Source of the DNA: Sphagnum compactum
Lineage: Eukaryota; Bryophyta; Sphagnopsida; Sphagnales
NCBI GenBank assembly: GCA_965153455.1
Contig: OZ234494.1
Span: 15,252,001 to 15,316,000, forward strand
Direction of reading: 5' to 3'
Length of the DNA: 64,000 bases
Made by a program: the position numbers and the translations under genes. This document shows positions 1 through 9,980 of this stretch, piece by piece; position 1 is the first letter of the stretch, and every line of letters starts with the position of its first letter. The notes below the pieces were generated by a model, which ran no database searches, was not told the origin of the DNA, and worked only from the letters and a program-made list of their open reading frames with translations.

Positions 1-1078
1 TTTTAGAGAATCTTCACTAGAACTCCCTATTTGGGCCTCTACCAACGTGTACCACATTTAACATAGAGGGTTAGGTATTTCCCTATCGCCACTCATGAAC
101 ATGAAAAAATGGATAATACAAATAAGAGACTACCATAGTACCTTGTTCACTTGGACACATGTTTGTCAAATAATTAATTAATGTTGACAATCCATTTTGA
201 TATATGATATATTCTCAAATATTCTATCGGATTTTTTTTTTCCCTGCAGAAAAATATTTCTGATTTTTTTTCTGAAAATTTCAACATTTCTAAAGATATT
301 ATAATCAGTGTGAATTATACAGTATTTAAATGCCAGCACCTGGACTGATAATTGTGACATGCCAATCCAAAGCAAGCATTTGTTTTTACTGTTCCTTTTG
401 GAGAATATTGTACTTTGTGCATATTTACAGGTCAAGACTCAGTTTCAAACTAGTTAATGGCTGTTTTTCATCCAAAGTATTATATATGGGCCACTACACA
501 GCTGCTAGTGGAGATGCTCTTGTAAATGGTGTTGTGATCCACACTACAGTACCTGGATAACACACTCTTGTCTTATGCAATGGCTATTCCATAGTTCTCC
601 AATCTAACATTTTGATCATCATAGGTTCCCACCACAAAAGTCCATAATGAGAACCAAAAGGAGGACATCTTTCCTATTGTTGAACAGAGATTCCATTATA
701 CCCATATTCATTTCAATTATACTCATTCCTTTTGTGCATTGAAAACAAAATTTCGCATCCCTTTGATGGGTTGTCATGTCCGATTCTGAGTAAGTTAAGA
801 TGGAATCCAAAACAACAATGGAAAGTCATTTCAATGAGAAACACTAAAAGGAAGTTTGTTTTTGCCAATTCCAAAGTCACATGAAAAGGGCCTATTGCAA
901 CCAAAAAAAAAGGAAGAATTTGTTGAACATACTTTTATGAGCAATTATTTCAACCCATTTTGCAACTTTCGTTTGACATAAAGCACTAGGAGAATTTTTT
1001 CAGTGTATCTGGAGTTTGGAGCACATGTTATGAAGTAGAGTCTGTCCTCTGCAAACAACTGGACATCTCAAAAAATGC
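1..1078. other. Gene-free AT-rich stretch
   Basis: No open frame here has the composition or motifs of a protein gene. The sequence is AT-rich with short homopolymer runs and I see no clear repeat structure. Confidence 0.5.
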
Positions 1079-1315
1079 AGGGGCACTTATTTTGAAACAC
1101 CCCACCCGTTCTTTTCATGTTTCCCATGATACCCCATCGCAAAAATAAAATCTTTTGGTTCTTTACACAAAATAATGCCCTTGGAACGGGGTGTAGACGA
1201 GGGGCACATATTTCAGGAACACCCCATTCCAAGGCCATTATTCTGTGTAAAGAACCAAAAGATGTTCGAAATAAGTGCCCCTATCTGAGGGTCGCTTATT
1301 TGGGGAACGCCCCCA
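1079..1315. mobile_element. Foldback MITE with nested inverted repeats
   Basis: The core is a near-perfect inverted repeat. Positions 1151-1194 and 1219-1262 pair over 44 nt with about 41 matches, around a 24-nt loop. Outside it the motif GGGGCACTTATTT...ACACCCC occurs on the left (1080 on) and inverted on the right (about 1267-1315), with another related copy at the loop. No coding capacity is visible. Small size, palindromic form and C/G-rich termini fit a miniature inverted-repeat DNA element. I could not define a target-site duplication. Confidence 0.7.
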
Positions 1316-2544
1316 CTCTCAGGACATTACCCTACACATTATTTGTGTGCATGGCCTGCAATTTTAGGAGGAAAAGCTTGGTAGTACATTGGCTCAGATT
1401 GAAGTTAGAAAGACGTGCTCTGATTTCTCTAGTCTATGTAGAGAGCACCTTGCAGAGCGTATAATCTCATTAGGCTTTTTGAAAATGAAAAGTTCTGCTC
1501 TTGTAGGACTTCTGTTTTCTTAAAGCCCAATGTCGTTTTTCTCTTCTTTTTTTCTTAATACTCACACATGAGCCCCTATTTTGGTAATGCGCTGACCTAA
1601 GTGCTTTACCTTACACAAAAAACTTTGGATCAGTTTCATAAATAATGAAGGTTATGATTCTTCTTTGAAAGCACAGAGAGAAGCGAAACCCCAATTTGGG
1701 AAGAAAAAGTTTGGCACTAAATTAGATGAAGCTCACAACCTGGGAAGGGGTGAACTTTCTTAATAACAGAGGAACTAAATTGGAAGTTGAGAAATCCAGC
1801 AGTCAGTCACAAGGACCTTCAGAAGTAGAAAAAACCTTCAGAAGTGGATTGCAGTGCATGTGCTGATACAAAGTTAATAGAAGAGACACGGCCCCCTCCC
1901 CGCTACCCACCCCCACCCCCAAAACACAGCCTGTTACGTCAGTGTATTAGTTGCCTTTCCAAGAGCAGCTGCCTCAACAAAGTGTTGCTTGATGTCCCCT
2001 TTGGAAATCATTCCTCAAATCAGTCAACCCCAATCAAACTTTCAATCATTTCAAAGGCTGTTGAATGTATGCCCCTCAGTTCCCTCCCCCCCCCCCAACA
2101 GGGGTTGGTCTATCTTTTTTTTTTTTTTTTCCAATTTTGTGATGCAGAAAATTTGGAAATTCTTTCCAAAACAGGAAAAATGGATAGAATTTACACCAGA
2201 TAGAACAACTTTCCAAAAAAAATCTAACTTTTTTGCTGAAAATGTGACAAAATTTGTGGGGAGAAAATCACTGCCCAAAAGTTCTCAAACAAAATGGTTT
2301 CAAGATGATCTTCTCTGTGTAGTTCTCAGCAGTCTTGTATCAGTGTTTTTCATAGCCCCAGTTGGCATGGATGATTTACATATTTCCCTATCTGCTGGAC
2401 TGTATGAAACCCTTTATTTCATCTGGGCACACATTCCAGCGATAATTGAGCAGCTTCTAAAGTGTTAGTACGCAGTGTTTTCTTGGAGGGTGAGCTTTTC
2501 TAGTGCCAATTCTACAACAGTGTTGATTCTGCAATGTTGAATTA
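1316..2544. other. Gene-free stretch with homopolymer tracts
   Basis: No recognisable gene. The short open frames in 1844-2468 overlap each other and run through a poly-C tract near 2086-2096 and a poly-T tract near 2116-2130. They are composition artefacts. Confidence 0.45.
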
Positions 2545-2591
2545 GCAGAATCAGCCCTAAATCAGAATGGGCCCTTTAGGGCTGATTCTGC
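2545..2591. repeat. Perfect 17-bp hairpin
   Basis: Positions 2545-2561 (GCAGAATCAGCCCTAAA) are exactly reverse complementary to 2575-2591, leaving a 13-nt loop. It could be a terminator-like or small foldback structure, or the core of a decayed MITE. I cannot tell which. Confidence 0.7.
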
Positions 2592-2768
2592 CAATCAAGC
2601 CTTTTCAAGGGATCTATTTGAGCCTTGTTGCAAATTTTAAAAATGAAAACTGCTTAGATAACTGATTATCTTGGAGTATTATTATCACCAGACCTTGGAA
2701 ATATGTTCATAGAAAGTACTGTATTTTCCATTAGGAGTAGGCAAAAGATAGGTAAAAATGCCTGAATG

Positions 2769-2867
2769 GTTATGGATGATTGCTATTTTGGACTCTATCT
2801 TGTTATGGATGATTGCCACTGGGGACTCCATCTGGTTACGAATGATTGACATTTAGGTTTTTACCAG
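2769..2867 (+). repeat. 33-bp tandem repeat, three copies
   Basis: Units starting GTTATGGATGATTG at 2769, 2802 and 2835 are spaced exactly 33 bp apart. The third copy is the most diverged. Confidence 0.75.
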
Positions 2868-2869
2868 TG

Positions 2870-3190
2870 TTGGGCTGTTCTTGACTTGGACGAAGAACCT
2901 CTGGTTCTGGTTCTGGTTCTGGTTCTTAAAAAAACAAAAGAATGGTTCTGTTTCCATTGCACATGGACTTGGACCAGCAGTTAACTGTTTGGTTACCCTC
3001 TGGTTACCCCCTGATTCTAGTTTTTTCCCAAGTTTTTATTTTTCTGGTTCCAGTTCTAGTTTTGAACATAAATGGAATTGGGGAACCCAGTTTCAGTTCT
3101 GGTTCTGGTTTCAGAACCAGAACTCAAAAATCAAATCTGGTTCCGGTCCAGTTCTTACTAACTGGAATGGGAAGGGGTGGTTCTAACCTT
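2870..3190 (+). repeat. GGTTCT-rich element, possibly hAT-derived
   Basis: The stretch begins CAGTGTTGGGCTGTTC and runs into many copies of GGTTCTGGTTCT-like hexamers. Related GGTTC/GAACC-rich stretches recur near 29.6-29.9, 37.8-37.95, 47.9-48.1, 48.9-49.2 and 63.2-64.0 kb. Several are flanked by CAGTGTTG, TAGTGTTG or CAGCACTG, which resemble hAT-type termini (YARNG). No transposase is seen. Confidence 0.4.
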
Positions 3191-3597
3191 TAGTGTTGGG
3201 TCAGTACCACCCTTGGCCTAACCTTGCCTGGACTCAGCCCCCGGGCTAAGAGCAGAAGCAAAAGAGCCAAAAATTGGCCAAACCCTGCCCTCTCCCTTGT
3301 CAAAAAGAACTCACCACCTCAAAAGTGTAGAATAAGTTAGGGCCCACAAAAACCAGTATGGCTACTTATGAAACAGAAAAGGCCCCACACCAACAACCAT
3401 TATCATGGAATATTCAGCCCCTCATTACATAATTGGATTTTTGAATTTATACCCGACCCTTTTCAGAAATTTAAATTCCATTTAAGTCTTGTTTGGGAAA
3501 ATAAATGACCTGATTGTGAAAAATAGGCCCTATAAATTAATTTTCTTTTTCAATTTCTTGAGGTAGTTGGACTTATCCACAAGAGGACTTAAAAAAA
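3191..3597. other. Gene-free stretch before a TIR repeat
   Basis: Mixed-composition DNA without a supported gene. The final ~60 bases already resemble the repeat family shared with 36.3-37.2 kb. Confidence 0.4.
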
Positions 3598-3881
3598 CTG
3601 AAATCGCCATATTTAGACAACAAGTTCTAAGTTCTATCATCATGTCGCCATAAAAGAGCAGGAACACCAATTTGTTCTACTTTCATCTCTGACCTGTAGC
3701 CAAATCTGGCTAAGTCCGGTGAATGATTGCCAACCAGAGTTTTTTTTCTCAAATTTGTGAGGTAGGTGGGTTGTTCATCATCCACAGAGGGCCCTTAGCA
3801 AAATTTGGTTAGAAAAGTTTAGGTTTCATGGTATAGTTTGGGAACATGCTACAAGTTATTGTCTAAATATGGCGTCTTCAA
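3598..3881. mobile_element. Small TIR element (TGGCGATTT family), copy 1
   Basis: Positions 3598-3628 (CTGAAATCGCCATATTTAGA...) are an inverted copy of 3851-3881 (...GTCTAAATATGGCGTCTTCA). These are ~31-bp imperfect terminal inverted repeats around a 222-bp non-coding interior. A related end occurs at about 37,185-37,223. Interior words such as AGCCAAATTTGG and ATCCACA are shared between the two places. The likely class is a non-autonomous DNA transposon. Confidence 0.55.
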
Positions 3882-4180
3882 AAAGTAATTCCTCATAATG
3901 TGGCGACAGAGGTTCATATTTTCCTGAAAAAGACAGGCCTTTTTACTTATGGCAAGCCCACCCCCGTTTTTTTTTTTTCCCTGTCGCCAGGTTTCGAAAT
4001 TTCGCCAAGAGAAAATCACTGTCGCCAACCCACTTACTTACCTCACAAAATTGAAAAAAAAAACAAAACCGTGGCTACAATCTTTTTTTTCGTGGTGTGT
4101 TTTTGGTTTTGAAAAATAAAAAATTGATAAGAAACGCCACAAAAACTCATGAAATTCACAATCGTCTGCCCACAACTCGC
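3882..4180. other. Gene-free flank with TGGCGA/TCGCCA words
   Basis: Contains poly-T and poly-A tracts and repeated GTCGCCA/GGCGAAAT words related to the adjoining TIR element. It also forms the upstream edge of the PLAC8 promoter region. No gene is supported. Confidence 0.4.

Positions 4181-4211
<31 letters not shown>
4181..4211 (+). repeat. (GA)n microsatellite upstream of the PLAC8 gene
   Basis: About 15 GA units in the GC-richer region upstream of the PLAC8 gene. GA/CT tracts are common in plant promoters and 5' UTRs, so it may be transcribed. Confidence 0.9.
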
Positions 4212-4215
<4 letters not shown>

Positions 4216-4530
4216 GATTGTGTGCCTGCGCAGGCGCGCCCGTCAATCACGCCTCCTGCCGTGCTTCCTAATCTTGTCGTGGACGCTCTCTCGGTGCGAA
4301 ACCTAGCGACCATTTCCGGTCTTGTTTTACACCTTTTCAGCGTTTGCAGCTGTGATCAGTTGTCGCTTGGCCGAGAAAGCATTCTGATGATTTTCCGTTT
4401 TCTTTCGTGAGCTCCAGTGCGCCCCGAGATTCTTGAGCAATCATCGCCCTTCTTCTTGTTCTTGTTCTCTTTCTAAAATTGATTTTTGGTTTGCTGCTCC
4501 TGCTGCGTGAGGGAGCTTTGTTGTTCGAGC

Positions 4531-4565
<35 letters not shown>

Positions 4566-4567
4566 TC
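4531..4567 (+). repeat. (CTTT)n microsatellite in the presumed 5' leader
   Basis: About nine uninterrupted CTTT units, ending three bases before an upstream ATG and 93 bases before the PLAC8 start codon. It probably lies in the 5' UTR. Confidence 0.9.
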
Positions 4568-4569
4568 GT

Positions 4570-4647
4570 ATGTCTCGCATCGGGAGAGGGGATTATTGTG
4601 GAGGAGAAGAAGAGGGAGAGAGCCTGGGAAACAAGGATCGAGAGTAG
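4570..4647 (+). promoter_or_regulatory. Upstream ORF (25 codons) before the PLAC8 start
   Basis: ATG at 4570 opens a frame MSRIGRGDYC... that closes at TAG 4645-4647, 13 nt before the main ATG. Its frame differs from the main frame. If transcription starts 5' of it, the uORF could lower initiation at 4661. The peptide itself is not recognisable. Confidence 0.4.
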
Positions 4648-4660
4648 TGGAACTACTAGG

Positions 4661-7348
4661 ATGGGGGCTGCTGCTGTACACATAGATCCGGTGGCGGAAA
4701 CCAAGAAGACTCGGCGAGTCACTTTCTTCAGCACAGGATACGAAATGGTCAGAGTGGAAGGGCCGGAAGAAGCAGATTCGGTGGTTGTCACTGCTGCTGC
4801 TGCGGATAATAGTGGTAGCACTACTGCATTGGACTCTCCGATTCCAGGTTCTCCTGCTCCTCCAGGGAGCTTTGAGAATCCTTTGTTTGTGCAACATCGC
4901 AGTTTCTGGAACGAGTTTCATGGTTCCATAGGGTTCTTTCCCGACGAAAATGCCGCCGAAACTTTCTGCGAGCTTCCACTAATTTCTTATAAGAGACCTT
5001 GGAATGTTGCTGAAGTCTTGCCCTCCGTAGATCCTCCCGGACAGCAACAGCAACAGTCTTCTTTGAAAACACGTCAGGACGACTGCTGCGTCGTCCATAA
5101 TAGCCATGATGCTACAACCGTTGAAGGATCTGCCAATGCTGCTGCGGAGCTTGAAGAGGCTTCATCAAGGACATCCGATGCTGCTGCTGCTAGATTGCAG
5201 GGGGAGGCGGCTTCGTGCGCGCTGAATGGAAGCGGGCATCACCGTCAGTCACCTCCTCCAGCGGCGACTGTGATAATGCCATGCACCAACGCTGATGACC
5301 TGAAAATGCTTAAGGAGGAGTGCTTGTTCGAGGCAGGGGAACACACTCCCTTTGCTCCTCATCAGGCTGCTTGGTACTACTCCTCCTCAGATCTCTTTTG
5401 TTGTTCCCATTCTTCTGTTGCTGAAGATTGAAACAGCCGATTGCAATGCTCCCCATACGAGATATGGTGGTATCCTCTCCTCTGAAATAAGGTGCAAGAG
5501 ATATGTTGATGGATCTGGAAACCTCTCTAAGCTTAGTATTGGACCTCTCTCAGCTGTCAATTCTGTTTTTTCATAGAGAAAAGATCATGGCTTCAATAAC
5601 AAGTATGGAGAAGTTGTCAGTACCCTTGAGAATATATCCTCTCTTCAGAAGTATTGACGGTGTGATGATGATGCAGCTGTCCCTGGGCAACATTTGGGAA
5701 GAAGATGGAGAGGGCTGGCTTTGGTGCAACCAGGGGGCAGGTGTGTTGTGCTTCCTCTTTCTCATACCACAATATGATGGATGCTCTTGTTCACATGTGA
5801 ATGAATGACCATTGCTGTTGTTGAAACTGCTCCTCCATTTTGTTTGTGTTTATTTTTATTTATTTCTTCCTCTCTTTTCTTTAGGGTTTCTGTTCCTCTT
5901 TTTCACAGTTGATGTTATATTGTTAGACCTAAAATTATCTGTAATCTTATTATTGGGTATATCTGAAATATTTGATGCTCTTGTTCACATCAAAGTCCTC
6001 CTCCATTTTGTTTGTGGGTATTATTTTTCTCCTCTCTTTTCTTTAGGGTTTCTGTTCCTCTTTTTCATGGTTGCTGTTATGTGGTCAGACCTGAAATATC
6101 TGTAATCTTATTATTGGGCATTTTCTCAATTCTTTTCGGGTTGACTTAAACTGAAAGTGTTGAGAATTTCTCAGTACTTATGAAGATCTGGATGTCAGTG
6201 GCTATATTCACCTGTATGTCTGAATGAGGTGTATTGTAGTGCCTTCCTTTTGTGTGTTTTTATCTGTGGAATCGGATTTTGATGTTGACAAACAGAATTG
6301 GTCTTTCTGTCCAGGGTGGAGTGTTTCTTCTGCTTTTCCTGGGGGCTCTGGGTTCTTACATTGTGTTTACATACACTGGTAGACCGTGGTATATTTATGG
6401 AACTTTGAGTCTGATTCTCTTGATGGCAACATACGCTGGCTTCTACTGTGCACGTATGCGTAGACGATTCAACAATGATGTAAGTTCTCACGACTTCACC
6501 CTTCCTTATCTTTTTGTTGTTCAACTTTTTCAACTGCTGTTATTTGAGCCCTCTCTGCCTTATGATCTTTCATACATTTAGCAAATTAGAGTTTTCTCAA
6601 ATGAAGTGGTGAGTATGTGTATCATTGAAGCTTGAATTCAAAATCCTCATCGGTTGCAATGTGGATGCTGAAAGCATCCTTTCACTGTGCAGGACAGTAA
6701 TGGTGACAATGTGGTCAGCACAATAGGTGATCATGTATCCCACCTTATGTGTGGCTGCTGCTCCTTATGTCAGGTATGTGCCCAGCTCTTCCTCTTATAC
6801 TCTCACATGAAAACATGAAGAAAGAGTAGTTACAATATTATAGAGGGTACAACCACATTTATGCGAGAATATCAGGTTGTGGATGAACCATGCGTTGACT
6901 CAGCAGTTTAATGACTTTTTATCAGCACAAGACATCCAGATTTTACTCCATATATACTACATTCATTGAGTTCAGCATCTTTATAAGATACTCAGTGACC
7001 ATATTTACTTAAACCCATTGGTCCTCTTGGATGTTTCTTACAGTCATAACATTCTTCAACTCCATTGTGCAGGAAGCAAGGACATTGAATTCTGATAATG
7101 TGCAGAATGCTGTCTGGCATGGGCACAATGACTTTCATGTCATTGGCAATCAAGTGGTATTTTCCCCCATCGCTTCAGGGAAATCAAGTTCTTCAAGTTG
7201 GAAGATGCTGCCACCATGGAGAATACAATCCTCTCAGTCCAAAGAGTCAGCAGTGATCACTGTAACTTCAGATTCAGATTTAGAGGACCAGCAGACATGG
7301 AGCCAAGAGGACTCAGACTCTGTTCCCTTGATGAAGCTTGGACCCTGA
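4661..7348 (+). CDS. Plant PLAC8-family cysteine-rich membrane protein (multi-exon)
   Basis: Exon 1 opens at ATG 4661 (MGAAAVHIDP). The frame stays open upstream only from a GTG, so 4661 is the first usable ATG. It encodes RRVTFF (residues 18-23), PGSPAPPGSFENPLF (62-76), SIGFFPDE (89-96) and YKRPWNVAEVLP (110-121), a block I recognise from plant PLAC8-domain proteins. Exon 2 (6315-6479) holds two membrane segments, GGVFLLLFLGALGSY and LSLILLMATYAGFYC. Exon 3 (6693-6773) holds the PLAC8 core CGCCSLCQ. Exon 4 (7073-7348) continues EARTLNSDNVQNAVWHG and ends LMKLGP. Exons 2-4 have proper GT/AG borders and all join in phase 0. The 3' end of exon 1 is unresolved: its frame runs on, Ala/Ser/Gln-rich, to a stop at 5431, and no strong donor is visible. 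Weak phase-0 sites such as CCC TCC|GTAGAT (about 5027) would join VLPS to exon 2. The family is membrane-associated; its biochemical role in plants is poorly defined. Confidence 0.8.
5780..6118 (+). repeat. Duplicated ~140-170 bp segment inside the PLAC8 intron
   Basis: Two copies start GATGCTCTTGTTCACAT at 5780 and 5974. They share CTCCTCCATTTTGTTTGTG (5830 and 5998) and CTCTTTTCTTTAGGGTTTCT. Each copy therefore carries a good polypyrimidine tract plus AG, that is, a duplicated potential 3' splice site upstream of the true exon 2. Confidence 0.75.
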
Positions 7349-8540
7349 TGCTCCATTTTACAGTTGCCTAGAAATACAATCTGGTGATGATGATGCAAGG
7401 AACATGGATCAAACACAAGCACTGTTACACTGAAGCACCACCTCTAGCTTATGATGCCTGTGGCTGGACCATATACTGTTAAGCATGCGCATCTCATGCA
7501 AGCTCCAGCTGGAAGTTTTCACAAGGCTCTGATTGTGGCATGCAAAGCACAGTTTGTTCATGGGTGAACAAGCCTCTAATGTCGGATGTTTTTGGCGGAT
7601 GGAAAGTTCACATCTTGAAGAATGGCTTGAGACAGAGCAAGTGGATTGAGCTCTCCAATGTATCTAGCTGTTGGAACAGGTGACCCTTCCACTCTTTCCT
7701 TGGTAGTTCATATCCAAACTTCAAAGGTGGAGTGAGAGAGTGCATGGAGAAAATGAATGTTGTATGTAAGACCAACTAAGTTTGTAATTGAACTTCTCTT
7801 CAAAATACAGAAATATCATGTCCAACTTTTGAGTATGATTTCAAGTAGTGTGAGAGCAAGACAAGAGGTAGATGGGTTCTTATGACTTTTAAATCCTCAG
7901 ATGTGAACATACCATGTGTCAACAGACACAGACAGGGTCACAGGAGTCAAGGAACCACCAACTAGTATCCAGGTTTCTCTGGGCACAAAAGATAGTCCAA
8001 TTACTGCTCGGAGGGCGTGAGCTGCAACTGTTCAATGGAAAACCCATATTGAATGGAATGTTTCAGGTGATCTATTTTTCTTTGGTACTTTCTCACAGTA
8101 TGATATGGATTTCTTAAGTGAGTACACACACATTTGTTGCAGCATCATCTATGAATACTTTTAAGTGATCCAAAAAAGTGTACTGACTACTGACAAATTA
8201 AAATGCCTTCCATTTGTATCTGGTATTCATAAATGTGTAAGAAGGCAAACTCCTTCCTCATAAAGGCCATTCATTATGTTGGTAAGCATGAATTGGAATT
8301 ATGAAAAATTCTTTGACAAAATTGAATGTGACTTCGTGTTGTTTTGTTTCATTTTGCATTCACACCACATTAGCCCCATCAATAGAACCATGAATGTCTT
8401 GAGTGGAAATTCCAATTGGACTTTTTTTTTGTTTGCACTCATGTAGACTCCTTTGCTGTAAAACGTACCTTCGCTATACCCATAACACAATGCAACCACC
8501 AGGAGCAACCACAGCTGACACTCTCCCCTCTAGAGTGTAG
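7349..8540 (+). other. 3' flank of the PLAC8 gene; no further gene seen
   Basis: Composition stays gene-like for a few hundred bases after the stop and probably includes the 3' UTR. I find no clear AATAAA signal. The small ORFs at 7914-8117 and 8416-8610 show no family features. Confidence 0.45.
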
Positions 8541-9980
8541 AAATGGAAATGTACATAGAAAGGAGCTGCAGGCCCCCTCTGAAACTGACATTAACATGAA
8601 CGTCATATGAACAAATCCCACACAACCTTCTTTGAAGAAGAGACAATCTGAAGAACACCCTGTTCAAAGTTCTGACAACACATGAACAAATGCTGGTTCC
8701 TCACCATTGGGTACATACATTCCACAACAGCACAATCTTTTTGAACTAAACTCTCAAATTGAGATGAATTCTTTTTCACAATATCCCTACTTTACATCTT
8801 ACTCAATCTCCTTAAAATATTCGTCTTCTCACATTCACACCTTGAAATTCTTCCAGTATAATTCCAATCTCTCCAAATTTTGATAGGCGATACCATACTA
8901 GGTAGTAAATGGTTATGCATCTCTAAACTCCTCCTGACACAAATTGCCATTGAGCTATTGAGATCTTGATAGATAGTGCACAAAGTTGAACTGATGCAAA
9001 GCAGTTCGTCACCATTGGGTAAATTTCTTCCTGACCCAATGATGGCTCCAAACACATTACACAAGCTCAAATAGATGCATGCAGTTTCTCAGCAGTGGGT
9101 AAATTTCTTCCTTAACCTGAACACCCACATTCCTAACTACCAAACCCACAAACAACTACACATTTAGGGTCTTTCCCACAACAGAGGCCGGACTGTATAA
9201 TTGCACACACCCTCACTAAAGCATCAAGCTTTCATAACACCATGAAATTCTTCTAGAAGAACTCCAACAATCTCTCCCTTCCATCACAATACCAGTGGCC
9301 ATATTATAATAGTTTGTACATTCATGACTACTCTCATAGTGCAGCATTTGCTCACATACAAGATTTGACACATGAGGATAAATGACAAGCTTCAATGCTG
9401 ACTTAGACACCTAATGCTCACTTACCATGTTCAAAGAACAACAACAAAATCAGCATGAGCAAAATCAGGTACTGACTCCCACATATAGTGCAGCAACAGA
9501 AGTAAATAGGAAGGGAATATATCTAGTGTCCCACTCTCAAATTGACAGGAACATGACCATCACATAATCAAATCCCACATAAAACGTGTCTTTAAACTTG
9601 AGCCATAATATCTTGAACGACTCAAACCCCAAGTTCATCCTTCGAAAGCTGCATCAATCGGGGTAATAGACACCAACAATGTCAGCAAAACAGAAAATCA
9701 GAAAAAACTTCAGATTGAACTTTTTGCTCAAACTTTTTGCCATTTCTGGCACTTGCATTGCATTGCACTTGTCACTCACATTCCCAACAACTAAACTGAA
9801 AAATATACACAAACTTTAATCATGGTCCTAAAATGTTCACTTCCTGTGTTCATGAACCCACAACACAATGAGCACGAGTAACATTCTGCATGTAGTCTCC
9901 CACATTGACTGTTTAGCAAGTGTAATTACATAGAAAGGGAACAATGTCCCACTCATGACTGACAATAACATGGTCCTAAA
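8541..9980 (+). repeat. Diverged internal repeats (~390-950 bp spacing)
   Basis: The motif ACATAGAAAGG...CTCTGAAACTGACA...AACATGA recurs at about 8549, 9500 and 9926, twice followed by AATCCCACA. A second motif, AAATTCTTCcAGtAtaAcTCCAA...CTCTCC, occurs at about 8849 and 9244. A third, CACCATTGGGTAaATttcTTCC, occurs near 8703, 9010 and 9093. This looks like an old, decayed tandem duplication with no surviving frame longer than 92 codons. I do not recognise a parent gene. Confidence 0.5.

Noticed and set aside
1844-2468. Overlapping ORFs of 119 and 159 codons
   Set aside because: They run through poly-C and poly-T tracts in different frames and show no conserved domain.
4337-5072. Minus-strand ORFs of 194, 126 and 83 codons across PLAC8 exon 1
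   Set aside because: They are antisense shadows of the plus-strand PLAC8 exon, which carries the conserved motifs; one also runs through the (CTTT)n repeat.
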